This document shows positions 24,823-33,865 of a stretch of 64,000 bases of DNA, piece by piece. Origin of the DNA: Pusillimonas noertemannii. GTDB taxonomy: Bacteria; Pseudomonadota; Gammaproteobacteria; Burkholderiales; Burkholderiaceae_B. The position numbers and the translations under genes were made by a program. The first letter of the stretch is position 1, and each line of letters opens with the position of its first letter. The stretch lies in NCBI RefSeq assembly GCF_003096595.1, contig NZ_QEKO01000002.1, positions 621,064-685,063 on the forward strand, in the 5' to 3' direction. The notes below the pieces were generated by a model. That model was given only the letters and a program-made list of their open reading frames with translations. It ran no database searches and had not been told where the DNA came from.

Positions 24823-25989
24823 TCAGCGGCGAGCCATGCTGGCTACCGCGGCCGCCAGGGTGAGGGCTGTTGCAGCATAGACCGTCATGGCAAAGCCGCC
24901 GGCCTCGTATACCAGGCCGAAGCTGCTCGTCCCCGCGAACACGGCCAGGTTGGTAACCGTGCTGTGCAGGCCCATGATGGTGCCGCGCTTGGCGGGATCG
25001 ATGGCGGTCAATCGCACGATAAGTAGATTGATCCCGTAGTAGTTGCCGAAACCCAATGCCGCCAGAAGGCAAAGCACCGCGGCAAGCCCGTTGCCTATCG
25101 CCGCCAGCAGCAGATACACCGCAGCCACCCAGAATAGCGCCGTCGACAGCATGCGCCGGACCCCTACGCGGTTGACGAGGCCGCCCATCAAAATAGCACT
25201 GCCAAAGCCTATGCTGTATACAAGGGTGATCAAGCCATTGGCGCTTACCGGCTGGCCCAATTTGCTGTGGAAGTAATCGCCTAGATAGGCATAAAGGCCA
25301 TAAAAAGCCATCATGAAGGCCCCGCAGGCGAACAGCAGCGGCCTGATGCCGGCCAGGCCCAGCGCGGCAAAAGGGCTTGTCCCCTTGTCCGCCGAAGGCG
25401 CGGCCTGGCGCTTCACAAGTGAAAGCAAGGCCAGGGCCAGCACCGCCAGCAGGGCCACCACGCCATACACGACGCGCCAGTGCGTCAGGTCGGCAATGAT
25501 GGCCGCCAGCGACACCCCCACCACCATGCTCAGCATCCAGCCGCTCAATACCACGCCGATGGTCTTGCTCTCGCGCCCTGGCGGGGCCATATTGGCCGCG
25601 CCGGCATAGATGGCCGGCAGCGCCACGCCCGAGGCGATGCCCGCCGCAAATTGCGCCAGCACCAGCACCGCGACCATGGGGGAAAGCGCGCTGGCCGCCA
25701 GTGCGATCGGAAGCAGTGTCATGGCCAGCCGCAGCATGCGATGCGCACCGAAGCGGTCTATGCGCGGCGCAAGAAACAGGGAGCTGATCGCGGCGCCAAA
25801 GCCAAAGGCCGCCGTGGCCATCATGACCGTGGCCACGTCGGCGCCAAAACTGCGCGACACCTCGGGCGCAATGGGGCCCAGCACCAGCGAATTCGCCCCG
25901 ATCACTCCGACGCAGCCGGTGAGCACATAGGCGGACCGGGGAATGCGCTGGTCGGGGCCGCCTGATGCGGGCAGTTGCTGCTGTGTCAT
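24823..25989 (-). CDS. MFS transporter (drug/arabinose-efflux type)
   Basis: The 388-residue protein has twelve predicted helices and MFS features (FGFGAAISSLFLAPRIDRFG for the loop 2-3 signature, ASGVALPAIYAGAANM for helix 4). Its short length and proline-poor N-terminus match the DHA1 efflux/YdhP-like group. The substrate is unknown. It converges with the lipoprotein gene and has its own promoter region upstream, 81 bp from the Asp/Glu racemase stop. Confidence 0.88.
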   Translation of the reverse strand: MTQQQLPASGGPDQRIPRSAYVLTGCVGVIGANSLVLGPIAPEVSRSFGADVATVMMATAAFGFGAAISSLFLAPRIDRFGAHRMLRLAMTLLPIALAASALSPMVAVLVLAQFAAGIASGVALPAIYAGAANMAPPGRESKTIGVVLSGWMLSMVVGVSLAAIIADLTHWRVVYGVVALLAVLALALLSLVKRQAAPSADKGTSPFAALGLAGIRPLLFACGAFMMAFYGLYAYLGDYFHSKLGQPVSANGLITLVYSIGFGSAILMGGLVNRVGVRRMLSTALFWVAAVYLLLAAIGNGLAAVLCLLAALGFGNYYGINLLIVRLTAIDPAKRGTIMGLHSTVTNLAVFAGTSSFGLVYEAGGFAMTVYAATALTLAAAVASMARR

Positions 25990-26070
25990 GGTTTCTTCTA
26001 TGCCGGGGCGAATGGAGTGTTTCCTGCCCTCATGATAGAGGAATAATGTCGTGAGTATTCAATAAATTGT

Positions 26071-26709
26071 TCAGGACGGAAGCCTGCTTCGAAGCAGTTC
26101 CACAGCGCTGTCCACGGTTGTCAGCACAGGAACGGATACCCTGCCGCGCACCGTGTCCGCAGCCCTGGCCAGGCTGAATTGCGCCAGGGCGATCAGGTTG
26201 CAGCCTCGTTCGCACAGGCGCTGCGCCGCTTCGGCCGCCAGCGCGTCGTGCCTTGCGCTGTCCCCGCTTTCCAGGGCAGCCAGGGCGCCTTCGGCCAGTT
26301 CCACGTCCACACTGACGGTCGCCGGAAACTCGGCCGGCATCGACGCCAGGGTGGGGGCGAAGCTGGCCACCAGGCCGATACGCCCGCCCTGCCGTGCCGC
26401 CGCCGCAATCATCGCCTCGTTGGGCTTGAGCACGGGCATGGAAGCATGCCGGTCGGCCACGGCATCGATGCAGGAGCCAAAGGCCGAGCATGTGAACAAG
26501 ATGCCGTCGGCCCCGCAATCGACGGCGTAGTCGGCCAGCGTCTGGAAGCGCTGGTGCATGCGGGCATCGAGGCTGCCCTTTGCCAGGTCGGAAGACAGGC
26601 TGTCATCCAGCAGATTCATCAGGCCGGCCTGCGGCCAGTGCCGGGCAAAGGCCTGGTTGATGGGGGCCACGGAATGAGCCAGGGCGTGGATGAGTGCGAT
26701 GCGAGGCAT
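26071..26709 (-). CDS. Asp/Glu/hydantoin racemase superfamily protein
   Basis: Start MPRIALIHALAH is chosen by family alignment (212 residues); an ATG 16 codons earlier is possible and neither has a good ribosome site. The fold is the Asp/Glu racemase/arylmalonate decarboxylase type, with the first catalytic cysteine in GILFTCSAFG and a KPNEAMI loop. The usual second cysteine region reads LIALAQFSLARA and has no cysteine, so a two-base racemase mechanism looks unlikely. It follows iclR by about 100 bp in the same direction and may isomerise or decarboxylate a ring-cleavage product (inference). Confidence 0.8.
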   Translation of the reverse strand: MPRIALIHALAHSVAPINQAFARHWPQAGLMNLLDDSLSSDLAKGSLDARMHQRFQTLADYAVDCGADGILFTCSAFGSCIDAVADRHASMPVLKPNEAMIAAAARQGGRIGLVASFAPTLASMPAEFPATVSVDVELAEGALAALESGDSARHDALAAEAAQRLCERGCNLIALAQFSLARAADTVRGRVSVPVLTTVDSAVELLRSRLPS

Positions 26710-26806
26710 AGTGTGTGATGTGATCAGGGACAGGGATGGATGCATGAAGATGCGCAAGGTCCGGCAAGCAGCCGCTGCATCGCGGCCGGCTTCGAAAGGC
26801 CACCGC

Positions 26807-27613
26807 TCAGGAAACCTGCGGTTCGGGCTGGCGCAGCGGGGAAGGCAGGCCTTCGCGGATTCTTGTCAGGATTTTTTCAATGAGCAGGGCCTCTTGTTCG
26901 TCCCCGGTCTTGCGGTAGAGCACGGTGATGACAAAGCGAAGCTCCTGGAAGATATCGACGACCGGGGCCGCGATGGCGCCATAGCCCTGAAGCGTGATGC
27001 GCGGGCCCGACGCCAATACGATGTTCGACGATATATCGTAGCCCTGCTCGCGGATGACCCGCGTCCGCTCTTTCAACGAGTCGAGCGTGAGGGGCATCAC
27101 GGCGCCCACGGGGGTATTGGCCAGTTCATGCAGCAATGCCGCCTCGGTCAGCTCCGGAGGCAAATAGGCAAGAAACACATGCCCGGTGGCGGTATGAAGA
27201 AGGGACGTCTGTCCGCCTATGCGAAAGTCGATGGGAAGATCGACCTGGTTGTCGTTGCGGCTGATGATGGTAATGGAAGTGCCCGTCCACATCGACAATA
27301 AGGTCGGAGCCTGGGTTTCTTGCGTCAATGAAGCCATCAGGGCGCGGGTGGTGTCGATGAGATCGATCTGGCGAAACGCCGCCAGGCCCAGGTTGAGGGT
27401 GGCAAGGCCCAGCGTATAGGCGCTGGCCGCATTCTGCGACACCAGGCCTGTTCTAAGCAGGCTTACAAGGTACATCCTAGTCTTGCTGGCCGACATGCCG
27501 GCGGCCGCCGCGATGTCCTTGAGCGACATGGGCTGGGTGCTGCGCTGCAAAATATGAAGCACTCGGCAGGCGGTGTCCACCGACTGTATTCCTTTGGCCA
27601 AGACTTTCGACAT
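26807..27613 (-). CDS. IclR family transcriptional regulator
   Basis: Start MSKVLAKGIQSVDTACRVL (268 residues) begins directly at the IclR winged helix: PMSLKDIAAAAGMSASKTRMY as recognition region, then the GAF-like effector domain (about 90-260) with TATGHVFLAYLPP. Members control aromatic catabolism operons such as pca, pob and mhp. It is divergent from the oxygenase-LivFGHM-LigAB operon, and the long dyad at 27843-27864 is its probable binding site. A longer frame exists but lacks family similarity in its extra part. Confidence 0.9.
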   Translation of the reverse strand: MSKVLAKGIQSVDTACRVLHILQRSTQPMSLKDIAAAAGMSASKTRMYLVSLLRTGLVSQNAASAYTLGLATLNLGLAAFRQIDLIDTTRALMASLTQETQAPTLLSMWTGTSITIISRNDNQVDLPIDFRIGGQTSLLHTATGHVFLAYLPPELTEAALLHELANTPVGAVMPLTLDSLKERTRVIREQGYDISSNIVLASGPRITLQGYGAIAAPVVDIFQELRFVITVLYRKTGDEQEALLIEKILTRIREGLPSPLRQPEPQVS

Positions 27614-27948
27614 AAGCGTATTTTTCGTCCTTGTATCAGCGGCGGCTAGATGCGGATCCGATGAGCCCACGCGCATCGGCCGGCCCGCGGTCCGAATTCC
27701 CTCTGGCGCACAGCACTCTACCACTGCCCAGTATATCCAGCCATTTTCCATCCTTGCCCCTTTTCATCGGGGCAAAACAGGCCGCAACCACCCAAATTCT
27801 GGGGAATACCCTGATGCATTCCCCCGTTATTGCGATGATACTATAGCTGCACTTATGCAGCTATTCTGCATAAAAACAATTGACAGGTGTCGCGGCTCCG
27901 CTGAGCTTTGATCGAAACAACGTTTTTTGGGAAAAGGATGCTCGTCTC
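27614..27948. other. Divergent control region between iclR and the oxygenase operon
   Basis: These 335 bases hold no convincing gene. The half nearest the oxygenase is AT-rich and carries a 22-bp dyad (27843-27864) that overlaps a second, TTATGCA-N7-TGCATAA, at 27853-27873. A TTGACA at 27880-27885 lacks a good -10 partner, so an activator-dependent promoter is possible. Confidence 0.6.
27843..27864. promoter_or_regulatory. 22-bp dyad, candidate IclR operator
   Basis: ATAGCTGCA (27843-27851) and TGCAGCTAT (27856-27864) are perfect complements around CTTA. A second overlapping dyad, TTATGCA (27853-27859) with TGCATAA (27867-27873), shares the right arm. The site is 85 bp ahead of the oxygenase start codon, suitable for an IclR-type activator or repressor. 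Confidence 0.6.
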
Positions 27949-29031
27949 ATGGGTGCAAACGAACAAGCGGTAGCCACCGCACTGACACGGGCCAACTCAA
28001 GGCTGGCCGACGGCTGTACGCCGCTATTGAAGAACCATTGGTACGTAGCCGGCCTGGCGGCCGACTTTACGCGTGAATTGCGCGAACGCACCTTCCTCGG
28101 CCAGAGCCTGGTTCTTTATCGAACCCTGGCCGGCCAGCCCGTGGCCCTGCTCAACCGCTGCCCGCACCGCTCTTTCCCGCTGGTGCATGGCTCGCTCGAA
28201 GGTGATCTGCTGCGCTGCGGGTACCATGGCCTTACCTTCCGGCAAGACGGTTCTTGCGGCGAAATTCCGGCGCAAGCCACGGTGCCTCCCGGCGTGTGCA
28301 CCCGCTCGTTTCCCGTTGCCGAGCGCGGCCCCTTTGTCTGGATATGGATGGGAGACCCCGCCCAAGCCGACGAAACCGCCATTCCCGACACGAGCTGGCT
28401 GGTCGACCCCGCCTGGAACCACGTAAGCAGCTATCTAGAGCTGGACGCCAACTACGTCTACCTGCACGAGAACCTGCTCGACCTGTCGCATTTCACCTAC
28501 CTGCATCCCACCACCCTGGGCACGCCCGAATATGCCCGCACTCCGTTCGACGTTGAAGTGGACGGCAGTCGCGTGCGGATAAAGCGTTTTGTCAAGGAGT
28601 GCGACCTGCCCCCCATCTACGCAAAAACGGGAATCAAGGGAAAAATCTCGCGCCGCACCGAGTCTGAGTTCGTTTCACCCGCCATCCACCACGCATCAGC
28701 CTTGATGACCGATCTGCAGGCAGGCGCCGGCCAGCGCAGCGACTTCACCATTCTTATCACCCATTTCGCCACGCCTCAAACCCAGGACACCACCCATTAT
28801 TGGTTCGCCTTCGCCAGGGACTTCGCACTGAATGATCCGCAGGTGGACGAATACATGAGGTCCAGCGCCCTTACCGCCTTCAACGAAGACCGCCATGCGC
28901 TGCAGGAAATCTCCCGTATCTACCGGTCGGAGCCCAAGGCTCCTGAAACCGAAATCCACATAAAAAGCGACAAGGCCGGGGTGGCCATGCGCCGGATCAT
29001 CTTGAACCTGGCCGCCGACGAACAAGGCTAG
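27949..29031 (+). CDS. VanA-like Rieske oxygenase (single-subunit, O-demethylase family)
   Basis: Start MGANEQAVATAL follows AAAAGGA; a TTG 23 codons earlier is less likely. The 360-residue protein has Rieske ligands C71-P-H73 and C90-GY-H93 and the iron triad D178, H181, H186 in LLDLSHFTYLH. The ENLLDLSHFTYLH pattern belongs to vanillate O-demethylase (VanA)/phenoxybenzoate-type oxygenases, which remove methyl groups or hydroxylate with a VanB-like reductase. No reductase gene is nearby. It opens the large operon and shares clear similarity with the second oxygenase at 33866. Confidence 0.92.
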   Translation: MGANEQAVATALTRANSRLADGCTPLLKNHWYVAGLAADFTRELRERTFLGQSLVLYRTLAGQPVALLNRCPHRSFPLVHGSLEGDLLRCGYHGLTFRQDGSCGEIPAQATVPPGVCTRSFPVAERGPFVWIWMGDPAQADETAIPDTSWLVDPAWNHVSSYLELDANYVYLHENLLDLSHFTYLHPTTLGTPEYARTPFDVEVDGSRVRIKRFVKECDLPPIYAKTGIKGKISRRTESEFVSPAIHHASALMTDLQAGAGQRSDFTILITHFATPQTQDTTHYWFAFARDFALNDPQVDEYMRSSALTAFNEDRHALQEISRIYRSEPKAPETEIHIKSDKAGVAMRRIILNLAADEQG

Positions 29032-29112
29032 CAAGCGGGCCCGGCACAAAAACGAGCTCGATACACAACATTCAACACAGGGCCGGAACAAGACCGGCAA
29101 CAGGAGACATTG

Positions 29113-30258
29113 ATGAATTGGATGAAAGCAATCGGATGCTGTATGGCTTTCGCGGCAAGCACGGCCGCGGCCCAGGTAAAAGTGGGCGCCACGATTCCCC
29201 TTACTGGGCCAGTGGCCATGCTCGGGCTGGGCCAGGAAAAAGCCATGCAGATGTATGACAGGCAAGTAGGCGACCTGTCCATCCAGTACATCACGCTGGA
29301 CGACGCCTCGGACACGACCGCCGCCGTCAATAACGTCAAGAAGCTAAGCAAAGAGCACGCCGTCGACGTCATCATCGGCTCGTCCAGCACGCCGCAATGT
29401 CTGGCCATGCTGGACGCCATCGCACAGGCCGAGGTACCGACGATCTGCCTCGGATCGGCCTCCGCGGTCGTTACCCCCATGGACGACAAGCGCAAATGGG
29501 TCTTCAAGATTCCCCCCAACGACGAAGTCTGGATCGAGGGCATGGCCAAACACATGCAGGCAAGCGGCGTGAAGAAGCTGGGCTTCATCGGCTTCAACGA
29601 TGCCTTCGGCGAAAGCTGGCTGCAGGCAATGTCCAAGATCGCCGGCAACTACGACGTTGAAATCGTCGCCGCCGAACGCTATGGGCGCACCGATTCGAGC
29701 GTCACCGCGCAAGTCCTCAAGGTATTGATGAAGAAACCCGATGCGGTCCTGATCGCCGCATCGGGCACCCCCGCAGCACTGCCCACCATGACACTGCGCG
29801 AGCGCGGCTTCAAGGGCAAGATCTATCTCAACGCCTCGATCGCCACCAAGGAGTTCATGGAAACGGCAGGCCCCGCTGCAAATGGCGCCCTGCTGAGCAT
29901 CGGCGTGGGGCTGGTTGCAGACGAAGTGCCCGATTCCAATCCCCTGAAAAAACTCAACCAGGAATTCAAGCAGCAATACGAGGCCAAGTTCGGCGAGGGC
30001 ACCTTCAATATCTTCGCCATGCAAGGCTACGACGCCTTCCGCATACTCAGGCAAGCCCTGCCCGTGGCCGCCAAATCCGCCTCGCCCGGAACCCCGGAGT
30101 TCCGCCGGGCCTTGCGAGACGCCATCGAGAACGTCCATGACCTGCATGGCAATACGGGCATCTACACCTTCTCGCCCGCCGACCACTCGGGGCTGGACAC
30201 CCGAGCCGTCGTCATGGCCGAGATCCAGGACGGGCAACTGAACTACGTGCCCGAATAA
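29113..30258 (+). CDS. Periplasmic binding protein of a branched-chain-amino-acid-type ABC importer (LivJ-like)
   Basis: ATG at 29113 has GGAG about 7 bases upstream; a TTG one codon earlier is ignored. The 381-residue product carries a signal peptide ending near AAAQ and a family 4 periplasmic fold (KVGATIPLTGPVAMLG, YITLDDASDTTAAVNNVKKL, VDVIIGSSSTPQCLAM). In aromatic operons these proteins bind aromatic acids such as hydroxybenzoates or phenylpropanoids. Here it is between an oxygenase and the Liv membrane genes, so the ligand is probably an aromatic acid (inference). Confidence 0.92.
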   Translation: MNWMKAIGCCMAFAASTAAAQVKVGATIPLTGPVAMLGLGQEKAMQMYDRQVGDLSIQYITLDDASDTTAAVNNVKKLSKEHAVDVIIGSSSTPQCLAMLDAIAQAEVPTICLGSASAVVTPMDDKRKWVFKIPPNDEVWIEGMAKHMQASGVKKLGFIGFNDAFGESWLQAMSKIAGNYDVEIVAAERYGRTDSSVTAQVLKVLMKKPDAVLIAASGTPAALPTMTLRERGFKGKIYLNASIATKEFMETAGPAANGALLSIGVGLVADEVPDSNPLKKLNQEFKQQYEAKFGEGTFNIFAMQGYDAFRILRQALPVAAKSASPGTPEFRRALRDAIENVHDLHGNTGIYTFSPADHSGLDTRAVVMAEIQDGQLNYVPE

Positions 30259-30288
30259 AGCGTCAAGGCGCATCCGGCGGAGCGAATC

Positions 30289-31338
30289 ATGGATTTATCG
30301 ATCGGCATACTCCTGTTCCAGGACGGCCTGACCAACGGCGCAATCTACATGCTGCTGGCGCTGGCCCTGGTACTGGTGTTCTCAGTCACCCGCGTGCTGT
30401 TCCTGCCGCAAGGCGAGTTCGTGGTGTTTGGCGCGCTTGGCTTCACGCTGCTGAACAAAGGCCAGATGCCGGGAACAGTATGGCTGCTGCTGGTGTTCGG
30501 CGTGCTCGCCGCGATCTCGGACATCGGCTCGGCGGCCACCGGCAAACGGCTCACGGCCGCCCGGCGCACCCTGGTCGCCAATCTGGCGCTGCCGGCGCTC
30601 CTGGCCCTGCTGGCCTGGATCGCCGCTCGAAACAATGCGCCGCCGCTGGTCTGCGCCCTGCTCGCCATTGCCCTGGTCATACCGCTGGGTCCCATGATCT
30701 ATCGAATCGCCTTCATGCCCGTAGCCCAGTCCTCCATCCTCACGCTCCTGATCGTCGGGGTGACCGTGCACTTCGTGCTCCTGGGTATGTCTCTTTTCTT
30801 CTTCGGCCCCGAAGGCATGCGCGCACAGCCGCTGCTGAATGGCGACATCAGTTTCGGAGAAGTCGTCGTGTCCGCCCAAAGCCTGCTCGTCTATGCAGCG
30901 TCCGCCGCGGTGGTCGCAGGCCTTTACTACCTGTTCGAACATACCGTCTACGGCAAGGCTCTGCGCGCCACTTCGGTCAGCCGCACCGGCGCCAGGCTCA
31001 GCGGCATCCGCACCCATGTGGCGGGCAAGCTGGCTTTCGGCCTGGCGGCCGCCATCGGCGCCGTATGCGGCGTCCTCCTTGTTAGCCTGACAACGGTCTA
31101 CTACGACTCCGGGCTGGCCATAGGCATGCGCGGGTTCATCGGCGCCGTCGTGGGCGCACTGGTCAGCTTCCCCGGCGCGGCGGTGGGGGCACTTATGGTC
31201 GGCGTCATCGAAGCGTTCACCGCCTTTTTCTACAGTTCCCTCAAGGACGCCGCGCTGTTCCTGCTGATCATCCCTGTCCTGCTCTATTTGTCGCTTGGTT
31301 CAGGCGCGGGCACCGTCGTTAGCGAGGAAGAGTCATGA
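30289..31338 (+). CDS. Branched-chain-type ABC permease (LivH-like)
   Basis: The 349-residue inner-membrane protein shows the LivH pattern: DGLTNGAIYMLLALALVLVF at the N-terminus, about eight to ten helices and the cytoplasmic coupling stretch TVYGKALRATSVSRTGARL. GGAG precedes the ATG. It pairs with the LivM half of the next gene, whose ATG overlaps this stop (ATGA). The protein is longer than typical LivH (about 290-310), with an insertion around residues 65-130. Confidence 0.91.
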   Translation: MDLSIGILLFQDGLTNGAIYMLLALALVLVFSVTRVLFLPQGEFVVFGALGFTLLNKGQMPGTVWLLLVFGVLAAISDIGSAATGKRLTAARRTLVANLALPALLALLAWIAARNNAPPLVCALLAIALVIPLGPMIYRIAFMPVAQSSILTLLIVGVTVHFVLLGMSLFFFGPEGMRAQPLLNGDISFGEVVVSAQSLLVYAASAAVVAGLYYLFEHTVYGKALRATSVSRTGARLSGIRTHVAGKLAFGLAAAIGAVCGVLLVSLTTVYYDSGLAIGMRGFIGAVVGALVSFPGAAVGALMVGVIEAFTAFFYSSLKDAALFLLIIPVLLYLSLGSGAGTVVSEEES

Positions 31339-33098
31339 AGCGCCAAACCGTCTTTCTTTGCCTGGCCGCACTGCTGTTCGCGGCAATAGCGCTGGCGCCG
31401 GGCTTCTATGTCAACCTGCTGGCCTACGTCGGCCTGTACAGCCTGGTCGCCGTCGGGCTGGTCCTGCTCACCGGGGTCGCCGGAGTCACCTCGTTCGGCC
31501 AGGCCGCTTTCGTCGGCATCGCCGCCTACACGACCGCGGTCATGACCACCACCTTCGGCCTGTCGCCATGGCTGAGCCTGCCGGCATGCCTGGCGCTGAG
31601 CGGGCTCTCGGCATGGATACTGGGGGCAATCACCTTTCGCCTTTCGGGCCACTACCTGGCCTTGGGCACCATGGCCTGGGGTCTGGGCCTGTTCTACATC
31701 ATGGGCGACGTCGCCGCCCTGGGCGGCCACACCGGCATTCCCGGCGTTCCCAGACTACCTCTCGACCTGCTGTACGAATACTCGGGCCGCTGGTATGCGG
31801 TGCTGATCTGGGCCGTGGCCATCTCGGTCATCATCGCCATCGAACGCATCCTCGCCTCGCGCAAGGGCCGGGCCATACGGGCCTTGAAAAGCGGGCAGCA
31901 AATGGCCGAAAGCTTCGGCGTCAATACCTATACGCTGAAGATCCAGATATTCGTATTCACCGGCCTGGTGGCCGGACTGGCGGGCTGGCTGTACGCCCAC
32001 TACATCGGCTTCGTCAATCCCACGCCCTTCGGCATCTACGCCAGCATCGAATATCTCTTCATGGCGGTGCTGGGCGGCGCGGGCTATGTATGGGGCGCGG
32101 TGCTCGGGGCGGGCATCATCACACTGCTGCGCCACTGGCTGCAGGACGTCCTGCCGCTGGTGCTGGGCCGGTCCGGCAACTTCGACATCGTCGTATTGGG
32201 AGTGATCCTGATGCTCGTCCTGCACCGCGCCCGCAACGGCATAGCGCCCGTGCTGGCCCGGTACGTACGCTCGACTCCTAAAGAGCCGCCCCAGGGCATA
32301 ACCCGCCTCATGCCCCGGCGATCCCAGCCCGACCCGGCCGCCCCGCTGCTGGAGCTTTCCGGAGTCACACGCAAATTCGGCGGACTCGTCGCGGTGAACC
32401 AGCTGTCCTTCAGCCTGAAGAACGGCGAAATACTGGGCCTGATCGGGCCGAACGGCGCCGGCAAGTCCACCACCTTCAATCTCGTCACCAATGTCCTCGC
32501 GCCCACATCGGGAGAAGTCCGCTATGCGGGGCAGCGCATCGACGGGACCGGCATGCGCAACATCGCCCGGCTCGGCATCGCGCGCACCTTCCAGCACGTC
32601 CAGCTCGTCTCCGACAGGAGCGTGCTCGAGAACGTTGCATTGGGCGCCTATCTGCATGGGAAGCGGGGCCTGACGTCGGCGGCCTTGCGCCTGGACCAGA
32701 ACGAAGAGGCGGGTCTGCTGGCGGCCGCCGCTGCCCAGGTACGGCGCGTCGGGCTGGCGGACAAGATGCATGAAGCGGCCGGCAGCCTCGCCCTGGGCCA
32801 GCAGCGGCTCATAGAAGTGGCGCGGGCGCTGGTCACGGGCCCCACGTTGCTGCTCCTGGACGAACCCGCCGCGGGGCTGCGGCACCTGGAGAAGCAGCAG
32901 CTGGCGCAATTGCTGAAAGACCTTAGAGAAGACGGCGTCAGCATTCTGCTAGTCGAGCATGATATGGATTTCGTCATGAACCTGGTTGATAGGCTGGTGG
33001 TCATGAACTTCGGCGAAAAACTGGCCAGCGGAGAGCCTCGGCAGATCCGCAATAATCCGTCGGTCATCGAGGCCTACCTGGGAGGAGAGGCGGCATGA
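31335..33098 (+). CDS. Fused branched-chain-type ABC permease and ATPase (LivM-LivG fusion)
   Basis: A LivM-type permease (about residues 1-310, with YSLVAVGLVLLTGVAGVTSF and KSGQQMAESFGVNTYTLK) is joined to a LivG ATPase (about 335-587) with Walker A GLIGPNGAGKST, Q-loop and signature LALGQQRLIEVARAL, and Walker B LLLLDEPAAGL. One polypeptide therefore spans the membrane and binds ATP, a fusion seen in several proteobacterial aromatic importers. Overlaps of four bases on both sides couple it to LivH and LivF. Confidence 0.92.
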   Translation: MKRQTVFLCLAALLFAAIALAPGFYVNLLAYVGLYSLVAVGLVLLTGVAGVTSFGQAAFVGIAAYTTAVMTTTFGLSPWLSLPACLALSGLSAWILGAITFRLSGHYLALGTMAWGLGLFYIMGDVAALGGHTGIPGVPRLPLDLLYEYSGRWYAVLIWAVAISVIIAIERILASRKGRAIRALKSGQQMAESFGVNTYTLKIQIFVFTGLVAGLAGWLYAHYIGFVNPTPFGIYASIEYLFMAVLGGAGYVWGAVLGAGIITLLRHWLQDVLPLVLGRSGNFDIVVLGVILMLVLHRARNGIAPVLARYVRSTPKEPPQGITRLMPRRSQPDPAAPLLELSGVTRKFGGLVAVNQLSFSLKNGEILGLIGPNGAGKSTTFNLVTNVLAPTSGEVRYAGQRIDGTGMRNIARLGIARTFQHVQLVSDRSVLENVALGAYLHGKRGLTSAALRLDQNEEAGLLAAAAAQVRRVGLADKMHEAAGSLALGQQRLIEVARALVTGPTLLLLDEPAAGLRHLEKQQLAQLLKDLREDGVSILLVEHDMDFVMNLVDRLVVMNFGEKLASGEPRQIRNNPSVIEAYLGGEAA

Positions 33099-33856
33099 GA
33101 TCGCTATTGGAAGTCAACAATCTCGAGGCGGGATACGGCCGCGTCAGCGTGCTGAAGGACATATCGCTCAAGGTGGAAGCCGGCACCATCGTGACCGTGA
33201 TCGGGCCGAACGGCGCGGGCAAGACGACGCTGCTCAATGCGCTGGCCGGCCTGCTCGATGTTGGCGGCGGCACCGTCAGCCTCGAAGGCAGCGACATCAC
33301 CCGCCACGATACCGAAGACCGCATCTACCAGGGCATGGGCCTGGTCACGGAACAGCGCAACCTCTTCAGCACCATGACGGTGCAGGACAACCTCTGGCTG
33401 GGGGCGTTCTCGCGCAGGGGCCGCGCCGGCCGCGACGAACTGGTCGAAGAAGCCTACCGGCTGTTCCCCCGCCTGCGCGAGCGCAAGCTGCAGACCGCCG
33501 GCACCTTGTCGGGCGGAGAGCGCCAGATGCTGGCGCTGGGCCGGGCCTTCCTGGCCAGGCCGCGGCTGCTCATGCTGGACGAACCCAGCCTGGGTCTCGC
33601 TCCGCTGGTCGTGCGCGACACGCTCGAAACGGTGGGCCGCCTGCGCGACCAGGGCATATCCGTGCTGCTGGTCGAACAGAATGCGCGCGCCGCCCTGAAA
33701 GTTGCCGACTACGGCTATGTCCTCGAGAACGGGGCCATTTCATTGCAAGGGCCGGCATCCGACCTCCTGACCAACCCGGCCGTGGCCGCAAGCTACCTGG
33801 GCGGAAGCCAGGACGAGGCTCGCGCCGCCGCGACCACTGAACAAGCATGCTCCTAG
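33095..33856 (+). CDS. Branched-chain-type ABC ATP-binding protein (LivF-like)
   Basis: This 253-residue ATPase has Walker A VIGPNGAGKTTLL, signature LSGGERQMLALGRAFL and Walker B LLMLDEPSLGLAP. It is the second ATPase subunit of the importer and follows the LivM-LivG fusion with an ATGA overlap. The Q-loop region (VTEQRNLFSTMTVQDNLWLG) is typical of LivF. The next gene begins ten bases later. Confidence 0.93.
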   Translation: MRSLLEVNNLEAGYGRVSVLKDISLKVEAGTIVTVIGPNGAGKTTLLNALAGLLDVGGGTVSLEGSDITRHDTEDRIYQGMGLVTEQRNLFSTMTVQDNLWLGAFSRRGRAGRDELVEEAYRLFPRLRERKLQTAGTLSGGERQMLALGRAFLARPRLLMLDEPSLGLAPLVVRDTLETVGRLRDQGISVLLVEQNARAALKVADYGYVLENGAISLQGPASDLLTNPAVAASYLGGSQDEARAAATTEQACS

Positions 33857-33865
33857 GAAGAAGCA

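Noticed and set aside
27880-27948. TTG start at 27880 for the first VanA-like oxygenase
   Set aside because: The 23 extra codons show no similarity to the family and the ATG at 27949 has AAAAGGA in front of it; TTGACA at 27880 may be part of the promoter.
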